Shown in pieces: positions 7,147 to 14,281 of a stretch of 22,742 nt of DNA. Position numbers and translations under genes: made by a program. Within the stretch, counting starts at the first letter, position 1. Each line of letters starts with the position of its first letter. Source of the stretch: Candidatus Accumulibacter sp. UBA704 (GTDB lineage: Bacteria > Pseudomonadota > Gammaproteobacteria > Burkholderiales > Rhodocyclaceae); NCBI GenBank assembly GCA_002304785.1, contig DBMG01000129.1:13389-36130 (forward strand). The letters run 5' to 3'. The notes beneath the pieces were generated by a model. The model was not told where the DNA came from. It searched no databases and saw only the letters and a program-made list of their open reading frames with translations.

Positions 7147-7650
7147 ATGAGATTCATCAACACAATTACGGATATCTCCGTTGCGTTCGCCAAGTGGTGC
7201 GGCATCTCCACCGCGATCGTCATGACGGTGATGATTTTTCTGCAAGTGATCTACCGCTACGTGCTCGGGGAGTCGCTCAGCTTCTCGGAAGAGCTCGCGC
7301 GCTACATGTTCATCTGGTCGGTGGCAATGGGATCCGCACTGGCGCTGAAGACACGTTCGCACATCGGCGTCGAACTCCTGGTCGAGCGGCTGCCGAAGAG
7401 TCTCGGCACGCAGGCCAAGGTCCTTGCCTGCGTGATCAGCCTCATCTTCTACGGGATGCTGATCTGGTACGGCTTCGAAATGGTTGGCGAAACGATGGAC
7501 CAGGAATCGGCGGCGCTCGAATTGCCGATGGGCTACGTCTATCTGGCGGTTCCGCTGTCCGCGATCGTGCTGTTCATCTGCGAAATAAAAAACGTCCTGG
7601 ACGACCTGTTCGGCACCAAGGGCGAAGACCAATCCGTGAAGGGGGAGTAG
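7147..7650 (+). CDS. dctQ: TRAP transporter small permease, DctQ family
   Basis: About 167 residues with four predicted membrane helices, the standard DctQ form. The hydrophobic stretches fall around residues 15-35, 50-68 (RYMFIWSVAMGSALALKT), 90-110 and 130-150. The motif YRYVLGESLSFSEELARYMFIW is characteristic. DctQ packs against DctM and stabilises the elevator-type transporter in the inner membrane. GGAGGG directly precedes two ATG codons at 7144 and 7147; spacing favours 7147. The stop is four bases before the dctM start, and the gene's own last codons supply the dctM ribosome binding site, so the two are coupled. Confidence 0.93.
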   Translation: MRFINTITDISVAFAKWCGISTAIVMTVMIFLQVIYRYVLGESLSFSEELARYMFIWSVAMGSALALKTRSHIGVELLVERLPKSLGTQAKVLACVISLIFYGMLIWYGFEMVGETMDQESAALELPMGYVYLAVPLSAIVLFICEIKNVLDDLFGTKGEDQSVKGE

Positions 7651-7654
7651 CAAC

Positions 7655-8929
7655 ATGACGGTCACCATTCTGTTTATTGCACTGGCGATCCTGCTGCTGC
7701 TCAATGTGCCGATCGCCGTCGCGCTGGGGCTATCGACCGCGTTATCGATCTGGTACTCGGATCTGCCGCTGACCATCGTCGTGCAGCGCATGCTTTCCTC
7801 CAACGACTCGTTCCCGCTGATGGCCATTCCGTTCTTTATCATGGCAGGGTCGTGCATGTCGCAAGGCGGGGTGTCCAAGCGGCTCGTCGTGTTCGCCGAT
7901 TCCCTTTTCGGCTGGCTGACGGGCGGTCTCGGCATCGTTGCGCAGATTACCGGGATATTCTTTTCGGCCATCTCCGGGTCTTCAGCGGCGACGACGGCGG
8001 CGGTCGGCGGTGTCATGTTTCCGGAAATGGAGAAACGTGGCTATGACCGCAGTTTTTCTGCCGCGATCATTGCCGCGGCGGGCGAAACCGGCATCATCAT
8101 CCCGCCGAGCGTGCCGATGGTCGTTTACGGCGTCATCGCCGGGGTGTCGATCGGGGACATGTTCCTGGCCGGCGTCGTTCCCGGCTTGTTGATGGGTATT
8201 GCGCTGTGTTTCCTCATCTACTTCAAGTCGAAGAAGATGGGTTACGGCGGCGAGAAGTTCAAAGGCGGTGCCAATGTCTTGAGGTCGTTCCGCGAAGCCA
8301 TCTGGGGCCTGCTCATGCCGGTGATTATCCTCGGCGGAATTTACGGGGGTATTTTCACGGCTACGGAAGCTGCCGTTGTGGCTGTCGTCTATGGGCTGAT
8401 AGTGGGCTTCTTCATCTACAAGGATCTCAGGATCTCGGACCTGCCGAAGATTTTCGAGAGCACGGTCATCGGCACCGCGGTCGTCATGTTCATCATGAAC
8501 GCTGCCGGCTTGTTCAGTTGGGTGATCACGCGCGAACAATTCCCCGCGCAGTTGGCGGCGTACTTCATCAGCCTGTCCAGTGATCCGGTCGTTTACCTGA
8601 TGCTGATCAACGTCCTGCTGTTCATCGTTGGCTGCCTGTTGAATGCCTCGGCCGCAATCACCATCCTGACGCCGATTCTGGCGCCGATCGCCATCAAGTT
8701 GGGGATTGATCCAGTATTCTTCGGTGTGATCATGACTACCAACTTGGCCATCGGGTGCATTACCCCGCCGGTCGGTGTCGACCTGTTCGTTGCCTCGAGC
8801 ATTTCCAAGGTGTCGATGACCAGGCTTTCCAGTGCCATCGTCAGCTTCGTCGTCGTCCTGGTTGTGGTGCAGATCGTCATCACTTACATTCCCGGCTTGG
8901 TCATGTGGTTGCCAAACGCGCTGAAGTAG
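7655..8929 (+). CDS. dctM: TRAP transporter large permease, DctM family
   Basis: The 424-residue, roughly 12-helix transport subunit belongs to the ion transporter superfamily and moves substrate from DctP across the inner membrane with sodium. Conserved segments are FPLMAIPFFIMAGSCMSQGG, SAISGSSAATTAAVGGVMFPEM (first hairpin), GETGIIIPPSVPMVVYG and, in the second half, TILTPILAPIAIKLGIDPVFFGVIM and TPPVGVDLFVASS. Length is normal and nothing is broken. GGGGGAG is seven bases upstream of the ATG. It is the last gene of the tartrate operon; an intrinsic terminator follows about 80 bases later. Confidence 0.95.
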   Translation: MTVTILFIALAILLLLNVPIAVALGLSTALSIWYSDLPLTIVVQRMLSSNDSFPLMAIPFFIMAGSCMSQGGVSKRLVVFADSLFGWLTGGLGIVAQITGIFFSAISGSSAATTAAVGGVMFPEMEKRGYDRSFSAAIIAAAGETGIIIPPSVPMVVYGVIAGVSIGDMFLAGVVPGLLMGIALCFLIYFKSKKMGYGGEKFKGGANVLRSFREAIWGLLMPVIILGGIYGGIFTATEAAVVAVVYGLIVGFFIYKDLRISDLPKIFESTVIGTAVVMFIMNAAGLFSWVITREQFPAQLAAYFISLSSDPVVYLMLINVLLFIVGCLLNASAAITILTPILAPIAIKLGIDPVFFGVIMTTNLAIGCITPPVGVDLFVASSISKVSMTRLSSAIVSFVVVLVVVQIVITYIPGLVMWLPNALK

Positions 8930-9007
8930 AATTCCGCAACAAGCTGCTCTAGAGAGCGCTGACGCTGCAGATGCCGGGGGCCAAGGCGTCGCAGGAGGAC
9001 TGAAAAT

Positions 9008-9039
9008 GCGCGACCATCCGGAAGGGTGGTCGCGCTTTT
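9008..9039 (+). terminator. Rho-independent terminator of the ttd-TRAP operon
   Basis: GCGCGACCATCC (9008-9019) pairs with GGGTGGTCGCGC (9024-9035) through 12 base pairs, including one G-T pair, around a GGAA loop, followed directly by TTTT. It lies 78 bases after the dctM stop. Confidence 0.85.
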
Positions 9040-9216
9040 GTGCGTTATGCCCCCCCCGGAGAACACACAGACACAATCGCCTCTTTGTTGAACCGGCGAC
9101 ATCGGCGGATGTCGGAAAGGCAATTGCCACGCTCTTAAACAGGATTACAGGCGCTGGCTCAATGGCAGGCTCCGGCCTATAGTGCTAAATGGGTAATTGA
9201 TCTCTGGAGGATTGCG

Positions 9217-9723
9217 ATGACCATTTCGATGTACCAAGCGAGCGTTCCCGTTTTCGTGCGAATGCTCAAGAACCTCGACCTGATTCTCGACAAGGCGCAA
9301 GGTCATGCTGAGGCGAAGAAGATCGCGCCGAACGTGCTTCCCGGCCTGCGTCTCATTGCAGACATGTTCCCGCTGAGCAAGCAGGTGCAGATCGCCACCG
9401 ATCACGCCAAGGGCGCCGCCGCCCGTCTGGCCGGTGTCGAGTTGCCGAAATACGAGGACAACGAGCAGACCATCGCGGAGCTCAAAGCGCGCATCGCCAA
9501 GACGATCGCCTTCGTCGAATCGTTCAAGCCGGAACAGATCGACGGCACCGAAGAACGCGACATCGCCTTTACGCTCGGCGGCCACGATCTCAAGTTCAAG
9601 GGACTGGACTATCTCGTTGGCTTCGCGTTGCCGAACTTCTACTTTCACATGGTCACGGCATACAACATCCTGCGCGAGAACGGCGTGGATATCGGCAAGC
9701 GCGATTTCCTGGCGAAACACTGA
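9217..9723 (+). CDS. DUF1993 family protein
   Basis: A 168-residue cytoplasmic protein that fits the DUF1993 family in length and pattern. It opens with TISMYQASVPVFVRMLKNLDLILDKA, then LRLIADMFPLSKQVQIATDHAKGAAARLAG, and ends with GFALPNFYFHMVTAYNILRENGVDIGKRDFL. The family is predicted to be a DinB-like four-helix bundle with no established biochemical role. The conserved histidines (H64, H151 region) could bind a metal as in DinB proteins, but this is inference. CTGGAGG lies six bases before the ATG. The gene follows the strong terminator of the tartrate operon, so it must have its own promoter; TATAGT at 9178-9183 is a possible -10 element. Confidence 0.88.
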   Translation: MTISMYQASVPVFVRMLKNLDLILDKAQGHAEAKKIAPNVLPGLRLIADMFPLSKQVQIATDHAKGAAARLAGVELPKYEDNEQTIAELKARIAKTIAFVESFKPEQIDGTEERDIAFTLGGHDLKFKGLDYLVGFALPNFYFHMVTAYNILRENGVDIGKRDFLAKH

Positions 9724-9785
9724 TCCCGCCCGAGTTCCGGCAGTTCCTGGCGCAGTTCTGCAACCGGATTCCCAAGGAGGCGAAA

Positions 9786-10145
9786 ATGAATGCCAACGAC
9801 AGCTTCGATATTCCCTCTCTTCGCGAAAAAATGCTGGCACTCCTCGGCGACAAAGCCAATGCCTACCCGCGCCAGATCGAAGAGCACTTCCCGCGCATCC
9901 TGGCGAAACTCGTCGAGCTGTGGGGCAAGCCGGCAGCCAGTGCCTTCCTCAACGACCTGATGTTCAGCGACGACCGGCCGAATCGCCAGGGTTTTCCGAG
10001 CGCGGTGGCCAGCGAACTGCTCCGGCTGTCGATGATCCACGACGCGCTGCAATCGCCGGGGAAACCGGCATCAAAAAGCGGCTGGTCGGACGATGATCTG
10101 GGTGCCGATGTCGAGGATCTTTCCGGCCGGCGATCCATTCGTTGA
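9786..10145 (+). CDS. Conserved-looking hypothetical protein, 119 residues
   Basis: I do not recognise this protein. AAGGAGG lies a few bases before the ATG, and codon use matches the surrounding genes, so it is probably expressed. The sequence is amphipathic and mainly helical. The middle reads YPRQIEEHFPRILAKLVELWGKPAASAFLNDLMFSD, followed by SAVASELLRLSMIHDAL and an acidic C terminus (SDDDLGADVEDL). There is no signal peptide or membrane helix. It lies 62 bases after the DUF1993 gene and may share its transcript, ending before the long upstream region of the first ABC operon. Confidence 0.7.
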   Translation: MNANDSFDIPSLREKMLALLGDKANAYPRQIEEHFPRILAKLVELWGKPAASAFLNDLMFSDDRPNRQGFPSAVASELLRLSMIHDALQSPGKPASKSGWSDDDLGADVEDLSGRRSIR

Positions 10146-10152
10146 GCGGGTG

Positions 10153-10190
10153 CCGACGACGGCTGTCGAATGCGGCGGCAGCGTCGTCGG
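10153..10190 (+). terminator. Possible terminator hairpin after the hypothetical gene
   Basis: CCGACGACG at 10153-10161 and CGTCGTCGG at 10182-10190 form a perfect nine-base-pair stem. CTG/CAG extends it inward by three pairs with one bulged G. A TTTT only comes about 16 bases later, so it may be Rho-assisted rather than a classic intrinsic terminator. Confidence 0.4.
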
Positions 10191-10240
10191 AGAAGATGTG
10201 GGGTTGTTTTAACGTGTTGATTTGGCGTAAAAAATGACCC

Positions 10241-10281
10241 GTCCAATTCCTGATGGCCGCTATCACGATATGTAATTGGAC
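10241..10281. promoter_or_regulatory. Inverted repeat upstream of first ABC binding-protein gene
   Basis: GTCCAATT at 10241-10248 and AATTGGAC at 10274-10281 are perfect inverted copies, with centres 33 bases apart (about three helical turns). Between them, TGAT-N7-ATCA at 10251-10265 is a second dyad. This is 72 bases or more before the start codon, in the region where the promoter should lie, so it is a plausible operator for a dimeric regulator. The LysR protein encoded at 19581 is one candidate. A 5' leader hairpin is the other reading. Confidence 0.4.
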
Positions 10282-10352
10282 ACCCCGAGTTCCGGCTCCT
10301 ACCATCCGCTTGTGTTGCCAAGAATCTTTCAACTTACCGCCGGAGGGAAAAC

Positions 10353-11357
10353 ATGCAGAAATTTACCAAGGTATTGTGTGCCGCAGCGCTGGCTGTCGGG
10401 ATGATCGGCGTCTCGAACGCTCAGGTCGCATCCAAGAAACTAGTCGTCTATTGCCCGCATCCACTGGTCTTCATTGATCCGATCGTCAAGAAGTTCGAGG
10501 CGGCTACCGGCATTCAGACGGAAGTCGTGGCTGCCGGTACGGGCGAGCTGCTCAAGCGCATCGAGGCCGAATCGTCCAATCCGCTCGGCGACGTGATGTG
10601 GGGCGGCACCCTGTCGGTGCTCGATCCGTCCAAAAAGTTCTTCGAGGTGTATCAATCGCCGGAGGCGGCTACGTTCGTCGATGAAGCCAAAGATCGTGAC
10701 GGCAAGATCACCGGCTTTACGCTGGTTCCCAGCGTGATCATGGTCAATACCAAGCTGATCGGCAACATCAAGGTCGAGGGTTATCAGGATCTGCTCAACC
10801 CGGCACTCAAAGGCAAGATCGCCTTCGCCGATCCGTCCAAGTCATCTTCCTCGTTCGAGCACGTGGTCAACATCCTCTATGCCATGGGCAAGGGCGATCC
10901 GGAGAAAGGATGGGGCTTCGTGCAGGATCTGGCCAAGAACCTAGGCGGCAAGCTGCTCTCGGGTTCGTCGGCGGTTTACAAAGGCGTGGCTGACGGAGAG
11001 TACACGGTGGGCCTGACCTTCGAGGAAGGTGCCGCGACCTACGTGAAGTCGAAGGCTCCGGTGAAGATCGTGTACATGAGCGAAGGTGTCATTTCCAAGG
11101 CCGACGGCACGGCGATCATCAAGGGTGCCAAGAACCTGGAGAACGCCAAGAAGTTCGTCGATTTCGTCTCCAGCAAGGAGACGCAGACGATGATCGCTTC
11201 GCAACTCAACCGCCGCTCGGTACGCAAGGACGTGCCGCCCGGTGAGGGCCTGATGCCGTTGCCCCAGATCAAGCTGATCCAGGACAACACGGAAGTGGTC
11301 AACAAGAGCAAGCGGCAGTGGCTGGAGAAATTCAAGGATATCTACACCAGCCTGTAA
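10353..11357 (+). CDS. ABC importer periplasmic binding protein (COG1840, AfuA/FbpA superfamily), unknown ligand
   Basis: A 334-residue secreted binding protein. The signal peptide runs to about SNA|QV at residue 23. The fold family shows in KKLVVYCPHP, VKKFEAATGIQTEVVAAGTGELLKRIEAE, GDVMWGGT and the C-terminal KNLENAKKFVDFVSSKETQ. The iron-binding Tyr-Tyr pair of FbpA should follow the GEYTVGL segment, but the residues there are TFEEGA, so ferric iron is unlikely. The four positions that line the sugar-phosphate site in AfuA are also different here (G62, E225, G226, K249 by my alignment to the second binding protein at 15118). The ligand is therefore unknown. A GGAGGG ribosome site precedes the ATG. 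The gene is followed by a strong terminator, then its ATPase and permease, an arrangement that would overproduce the binding protein. Confidence 0.9.
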   Translation: MQKFTKVLCAAALAVGMIGVSNAQVASKKLVVYCPHPLVFIDPIVKKFEAATGIQTEVVAAGTGELLKRIEAESSNPLGDVMWGGTLSVLDPSKKFFEVYQSPEAATFVDEAKDRDGKITGFTLVPSVIMVNTKLIGNIKVEGYQDLLNPALKGKIAFADPSKSSSSFEHVVNILYAMGKGDPEKGWGFVQDLAKNLGGKLLSGSSAVYKGVADGEYTVGLTFEEGAATYVKSKAPVKIVYMSEGVISKADGTAIIKGAKNLENAKKFVDFVSSKETQTMIASQLNRRSVRKDVPPGEGLMPLPQIKLIQDNTEVVNKSKRQWLEKFKDIYTSL

Positions 11358-11365
11358 GCTCGATG

Positions 11366-11397
11366 GCGGCCGGGATTTTTGCCCCGGCCGCTTTTTT
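11366..11397 (+). terminator. Intrinsic terminator between binding protein and ATPase genes
   Basis: GCGGCCGGG (11366-11374) pairs perfectly with CCCGGCCGC (11383-11391) across an eight-base loop, followed by six Ts. It begins nine bases after the binding-protein stop codon. Partial read-through would lower expression of the membrane components relative to the binding protein. Confidence 0.85.
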
Positions 11398-11449
11398 CAT
11401 CGGGGCGACGTGCGCTCCGGGGACAGTTTCAAGAAAAATATGCCAAAGA

Positions 11450-11469
11450 ACCGCGCCATGCTGCGCGGT
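11450..11469 (+). other. Leader hairpin before the first ATPase gene
   Basis: ACCGCGC-CATGCT-GCGCGGT is a perfect seven-base-pair hairpin that ends six bases before the ATAGGGGT ribosome site of the ATPase gene. It might stabilise a processed 5' end or affect translation; no function is shown. Confidence 0.35.
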
Positions 11470-11489
11470 CCATCGATAGGGGTCAATCC

Positions 11490-12593
11490 GTGAGTGTGTC
11501 TATTCATGTTGAAAACGTGGTCAAGCAGTATGGTCCGGTGACGATCATCCCCGACCTCTCGGTCGATATCCGGAACGGGGAGTTCTTTACGCTGCTCGGG
11601 CCCTCCGGTTGCGGCAAGACGACGCTGCTGCGCATGATCGCCGGGTTCAACAGCATCGAAGCGGGAACGATCCGCTTCGACGAGCAGGTCATCAACGCCA
11701 TTCCGGCGCACAAGCGCAATATCGGAATGGTGTTCCAGAATTACGCGATCTTCCCGCATCTGACGGTCAGGAAGAACGTCGAGTACGGCTTGCAGTTCCG
11801 CGAGGTGTCCAAGGCCGAGATCGCCACCCGGGTCGATGACATCCTGAAGACGGTTCGGATCGAGGAGTATCAGGAGCGCCTGCCCGAGCGCCTGTCCGGC
11901 GGGCAGCAGCAGCGCGTGGCGCTGGCGCGGGCGATCGTCGTGCATCCGAGCGTGCTGCTGATGGACGAGCCGCTCTCGAACCTCGACGCCAAGCTTCGGG
12001 TCGAGATGCGCGGCGCGATCCGCGATATCCAGAAGAAGGTGGGAATCACCACCGTGTACGTGACGCACGATCAGGAGGAGGCGCTATGCATTTCCGACCG
12101 CATCGCCGTCATGCGCGAGGGTGTCATCCAGCAGATCGGGGCGCCGCAAGCCATCTACGCGCGGCCGGCCAACATCTTCGTGGCGACCTTCATCGGGCAT
12201 TCCAACCTGTTCAAGGCGACACTGGCCGGCGGGGAACTGCGTTTCACGCCCGGATACGCCTGCAACATGGGCGGCCAGGTTCGACCGGACGCAAACGAAG
12301 GCCAGGTCGTGGCCGGCGTGCGCCCCGAGGAATTCCACCTGTCGGATTCTGCGACGGGGCTGGCCGCACGCATCGTCAAGACAACCTTCCTCGGCCGCTA
12401 CGTGAACTATGAACTGGCCTTCGCCGATGCCGTCCTGCTGCCCGACCAGGCGGCGATCGAGTTTTCCCAAGACATCGGTACGGCGAAAAAAGTGTTCGAG
12501 CCGGGTGAGACCATTCACCTTGAAGTCAATCCGGAGAAGATCAACGTGTTCGCCGAGGACGGCACCAGCCTGATGCGGGGAGCGGTGTCATGA
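11490..12593 (+). CDS. ABC importer ATPase of first system (FbpC/PotA type)
   Basis: About 367 residues with the complete ATPase core: Walker A GPSGCGKT at 37-44, Q-loop Q83, signature LSGGQ at 135-139, Walker B with catalytic Glu (LLMDEP, D159-E160) and H-loop H193. A TOBE-type regulatory region follows from about 240 to the end. It drives the fused permease encoded next, whose start overlaps its stop by four bases. I chose the GTG at 11490, eight bases after ATAGGGGT. An upstream ATG at 11379 is in frame but lies inside the terminator and adds 37 residues foreign to the family. Sequence places it among the CUT2/FeT/POPT-like importers; it cannot tell the substrate. Confidence 0.93.
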   Translation: MSVSIHVENVVKQYGPVTIIPDLSVDIRNGEFFTLLGPSGCGKTTLLRMIAGFNSIEAGTIRFDEQVINAIPAHKRNIGMVFQNYAIFPHLTVRKNVEYGLQFREVSKAEIATRVDDILKTVRIEEYQERLPERLSGGQQQRVALARAIVVHPSVLLMDEPLSNLDAKLRVEMRGAIRDIQKKVGITTVYVTHDQEEALCISDRIAVMREGVIQQIGAPQAIYARPANIFVATFIGHSNLFKATLAGGELRFTPGYACNMGGQVRPDANEGQVVAGVRPEEFHLSDSATGLAARIVKTTFLGRYVNYELAFADAVLLPDQAAIEFSQDIGTAKKVFEPGETIHLEVNPEKINVFAEDGTSLMRGAVS

Positions 12594-14254
12594 AGCTCGG
12601 CAAACTCCTGTCGTCACCACGCGATTTCTGGTTCTGGACCACGTTGTGCATCGCCGCGCTGTTCATCGTCTTTCTCGTCTATCCGCTGTTCTCGTTGTTT
12701 ACCAGCAGTTTCGTCGATCCCGAAACCGGCGGATTCACGCTGACGCACTACGCCCAGTTTTTCAAGAAGCGCTATTACTACCGGGCGCTGCTCAACAGCA
12801 TGAGCGTGACGGCCTGCGTCACCGTGCTGGCGGTGCTCATCGGTGCGCCGATGGCGTATCTGACTTCGGCGTTCCAGATTCGCGGCAAGCGCATGGTCGA
12901 TGTGCTGATCATCGTCTCGATGCTTTCGCCGCCGTTCATCGGCGCCTACTCCTGGATTCTGCTCGGCGGTCGCAGCGGCGTGATCACCACGTTCGTTTCC
13001 GAGTATTTCGGCATGCAGATGCCGACCATCTACGGTTTTACCGGGATTTTGTTGGTGCTGACGCTGAAACTGTATCCGTTCGTCTATCTCTACGTCTCGG
13101 GCGCGTTGAAGAGCATCGACGTCTCGCTGAGCGAGGCGGCGGAGAGCCTGGGTTGCGACCCGATCAAGAAAGTGTTCACGATCATCCTGCCGCTGGTGAC
13201 GCCTACCGTGCTGGCCGGGGGGTTGCTCGTTTTCATGAATGCCCTGGCCGATTTCGGCACGCCGATGCTGATCGGCGAGGGCTTCGTGGTCATGCCGGTG
13301 CTCATCTACTCCGAGTTCGTCAGCGAGATGGGCGGGCAGGCCAACTTCGCCGCGGCGCTCGCCGCGCTGATGGTCGTCCTGACCTGTCTAATCTTCCTCG
13401 GCCAGAAATATGTGGTGAACAAGAAGTCCTTCACCATGAGCGCGCTGCGGCCGATGAAGCCGACGACGCTGGCGCCGGTGCCGAGCGCTTTGGCCCACGT
13501 CTTTATCTACGGGCTGGTGTTCCTGTCGATCATTCCGCAGCTCACGGTGATCTACACCTCGTTCATGAAGGTCAATGGTGTCGTGTTCACCTCCGGCTAT
13601 TCGCTGGACAGTTATCGAATCATCTTCGACAAGCTGGGGACGGCGATCACCAATACCTACCTGTACGGGCTGGCGGCGATTCTCATCATCGTGCTGCTCG
13701 GCATGTTCATCGCCTACTTGGCCACGCGGCGCCGGAACCTGATCACCTCGGTGATTGATACCTTCACCATGTTCCCGTACATCATTCCGGGCTCGGTCCT
13801 CGGGATCACGCTGCTGTTGGCCTTCAACAAGCCACCGATCGTGTTGAGCGGCACGGCCATGATCATCATCCTGGCCTTCGTGGTCCGGCGGCTGCCGTAT
13901 ACCCTGCGCTCCAGCGCGGCGATCCTGTACCAGATCAGCCCGAGTGTCGAAGAAGCCTCGATCAGCCTCGGCTGCTCGCCGATGAAGACCTTCTTCAAGG
14001 TCACGGCGATCATGATGCTTCCGGGCGTGATGGCCGGCGCGATCCTGAGCTGGATCACGGTGATCAACGAGCTTTCCGCGTCGGTGATCCTTTATACGGG
14101 CGGGACGCGGACGATGTCGGTGTCGATCTACACGGAAGTCATCCGCGCGAGCTACGGCACGGCCGCGGCACTGTCGTCGATCCTGACCTTGACGACCATC
14201 GTCTCGTTGATGATCTTCTTCAAACTGACCGGCGGCAAGGAACTGGCGCTGTAG
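12590..14254 (+). CDS. ABC importer fused double permease of first system
   Basis: A 554-residue inner-membrane protein made of two MetI-type permease domains in one chain, as in FbpB and AfuB. A first helix lies at about 15-36. Domain one carries an EAA loop at 182-201 (EAAESLGCDPIKKVFTIILP). Domain two begins near 300 and carries a second EAA loop near 460 (EEASISLGCSPMKTFFKVTAIMMLP). These loops dock on the ATPase dimer. The segments FMNALADFGTPMLIGEGF and ITVINELSASVILYTGGTRTMSV are the usual core transport helices of this family. The ATG overlaps the ATPase stop (ATGA). The phosphatase gene starts 27 bases downstream. Confidence 0.94.
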   Translation: MKLGKLLSSPRDFWFWTTLCIAALFIVFLVYPLFSLFTSSFVDPETGGFTLTHYAQFFKKRYYYRALLNSMSVTACVTVLAVLIGAPMAYLTSAFQIRGKRMVDVLIIVSMLSPPFIGAYSWILLGGRSGVITTFVSEYFGMQMPTIYGFTGILLVLTLKLYPFVYLYVSGALKSIDVSLSEAAESLGCDPIKKVFTIILPLVTPTVLAGGLLVFMNALADFGTPMLIGEGFVVMPVLIYSEFVSEMGGQANFAAALAALMVVLTCLIFLGQKYVVNKKSFTMSALRPMKPTTLAPVPSALAHVFIYGLVFLSIIPQLTVIYTSFMKVNGVVFTSGYSLDSYRIIFDKLGTAITNTYLYGLAAILIIVLLGMFIAYLATRRRNLITSVIDTFTMFPYIIPGSVLGITLLLAFNKPPIVLSGTAMIIILAFVVRRLPYTLRSSAAILYQISPSVEEASISLGCSPMKTFFKVTAIMMLPGVMAGAILSWITVINELSASVILYTGGTRTMSVSIYTEVIRASYGTAAALSSILTLTTIVSLMIFFKLTGGKELAL

Positions 14255-14281
14255 TCTGAAAATGCGGTTCTTGGAGGAAAG

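Noticed and set aside
5517..7223. A 568-codon minus-strand open frame
   Set aside because: Antisense to ttdB and dctP; biased composition and no motif.
7982..9130. A 382-codon minus-strand open frame
   Set aside because: Antisense to dctM and across its terminator; low-complexity Asp/His/Arg composition.
10353..11357. Ferric iron binding protein (FbpA) assignment
   Set aside because: The Tyr-Tyr iron ligands are replaced by Glu-Glu in the expected segment, so only the superfamily is claimed.
11379..11489. Upstream ATG start for the first ATPase
   Set aside because: It lies inside the intrinsic terminator and would add residues foreign to the family; GTG 11490 has a spaced ribosome site.
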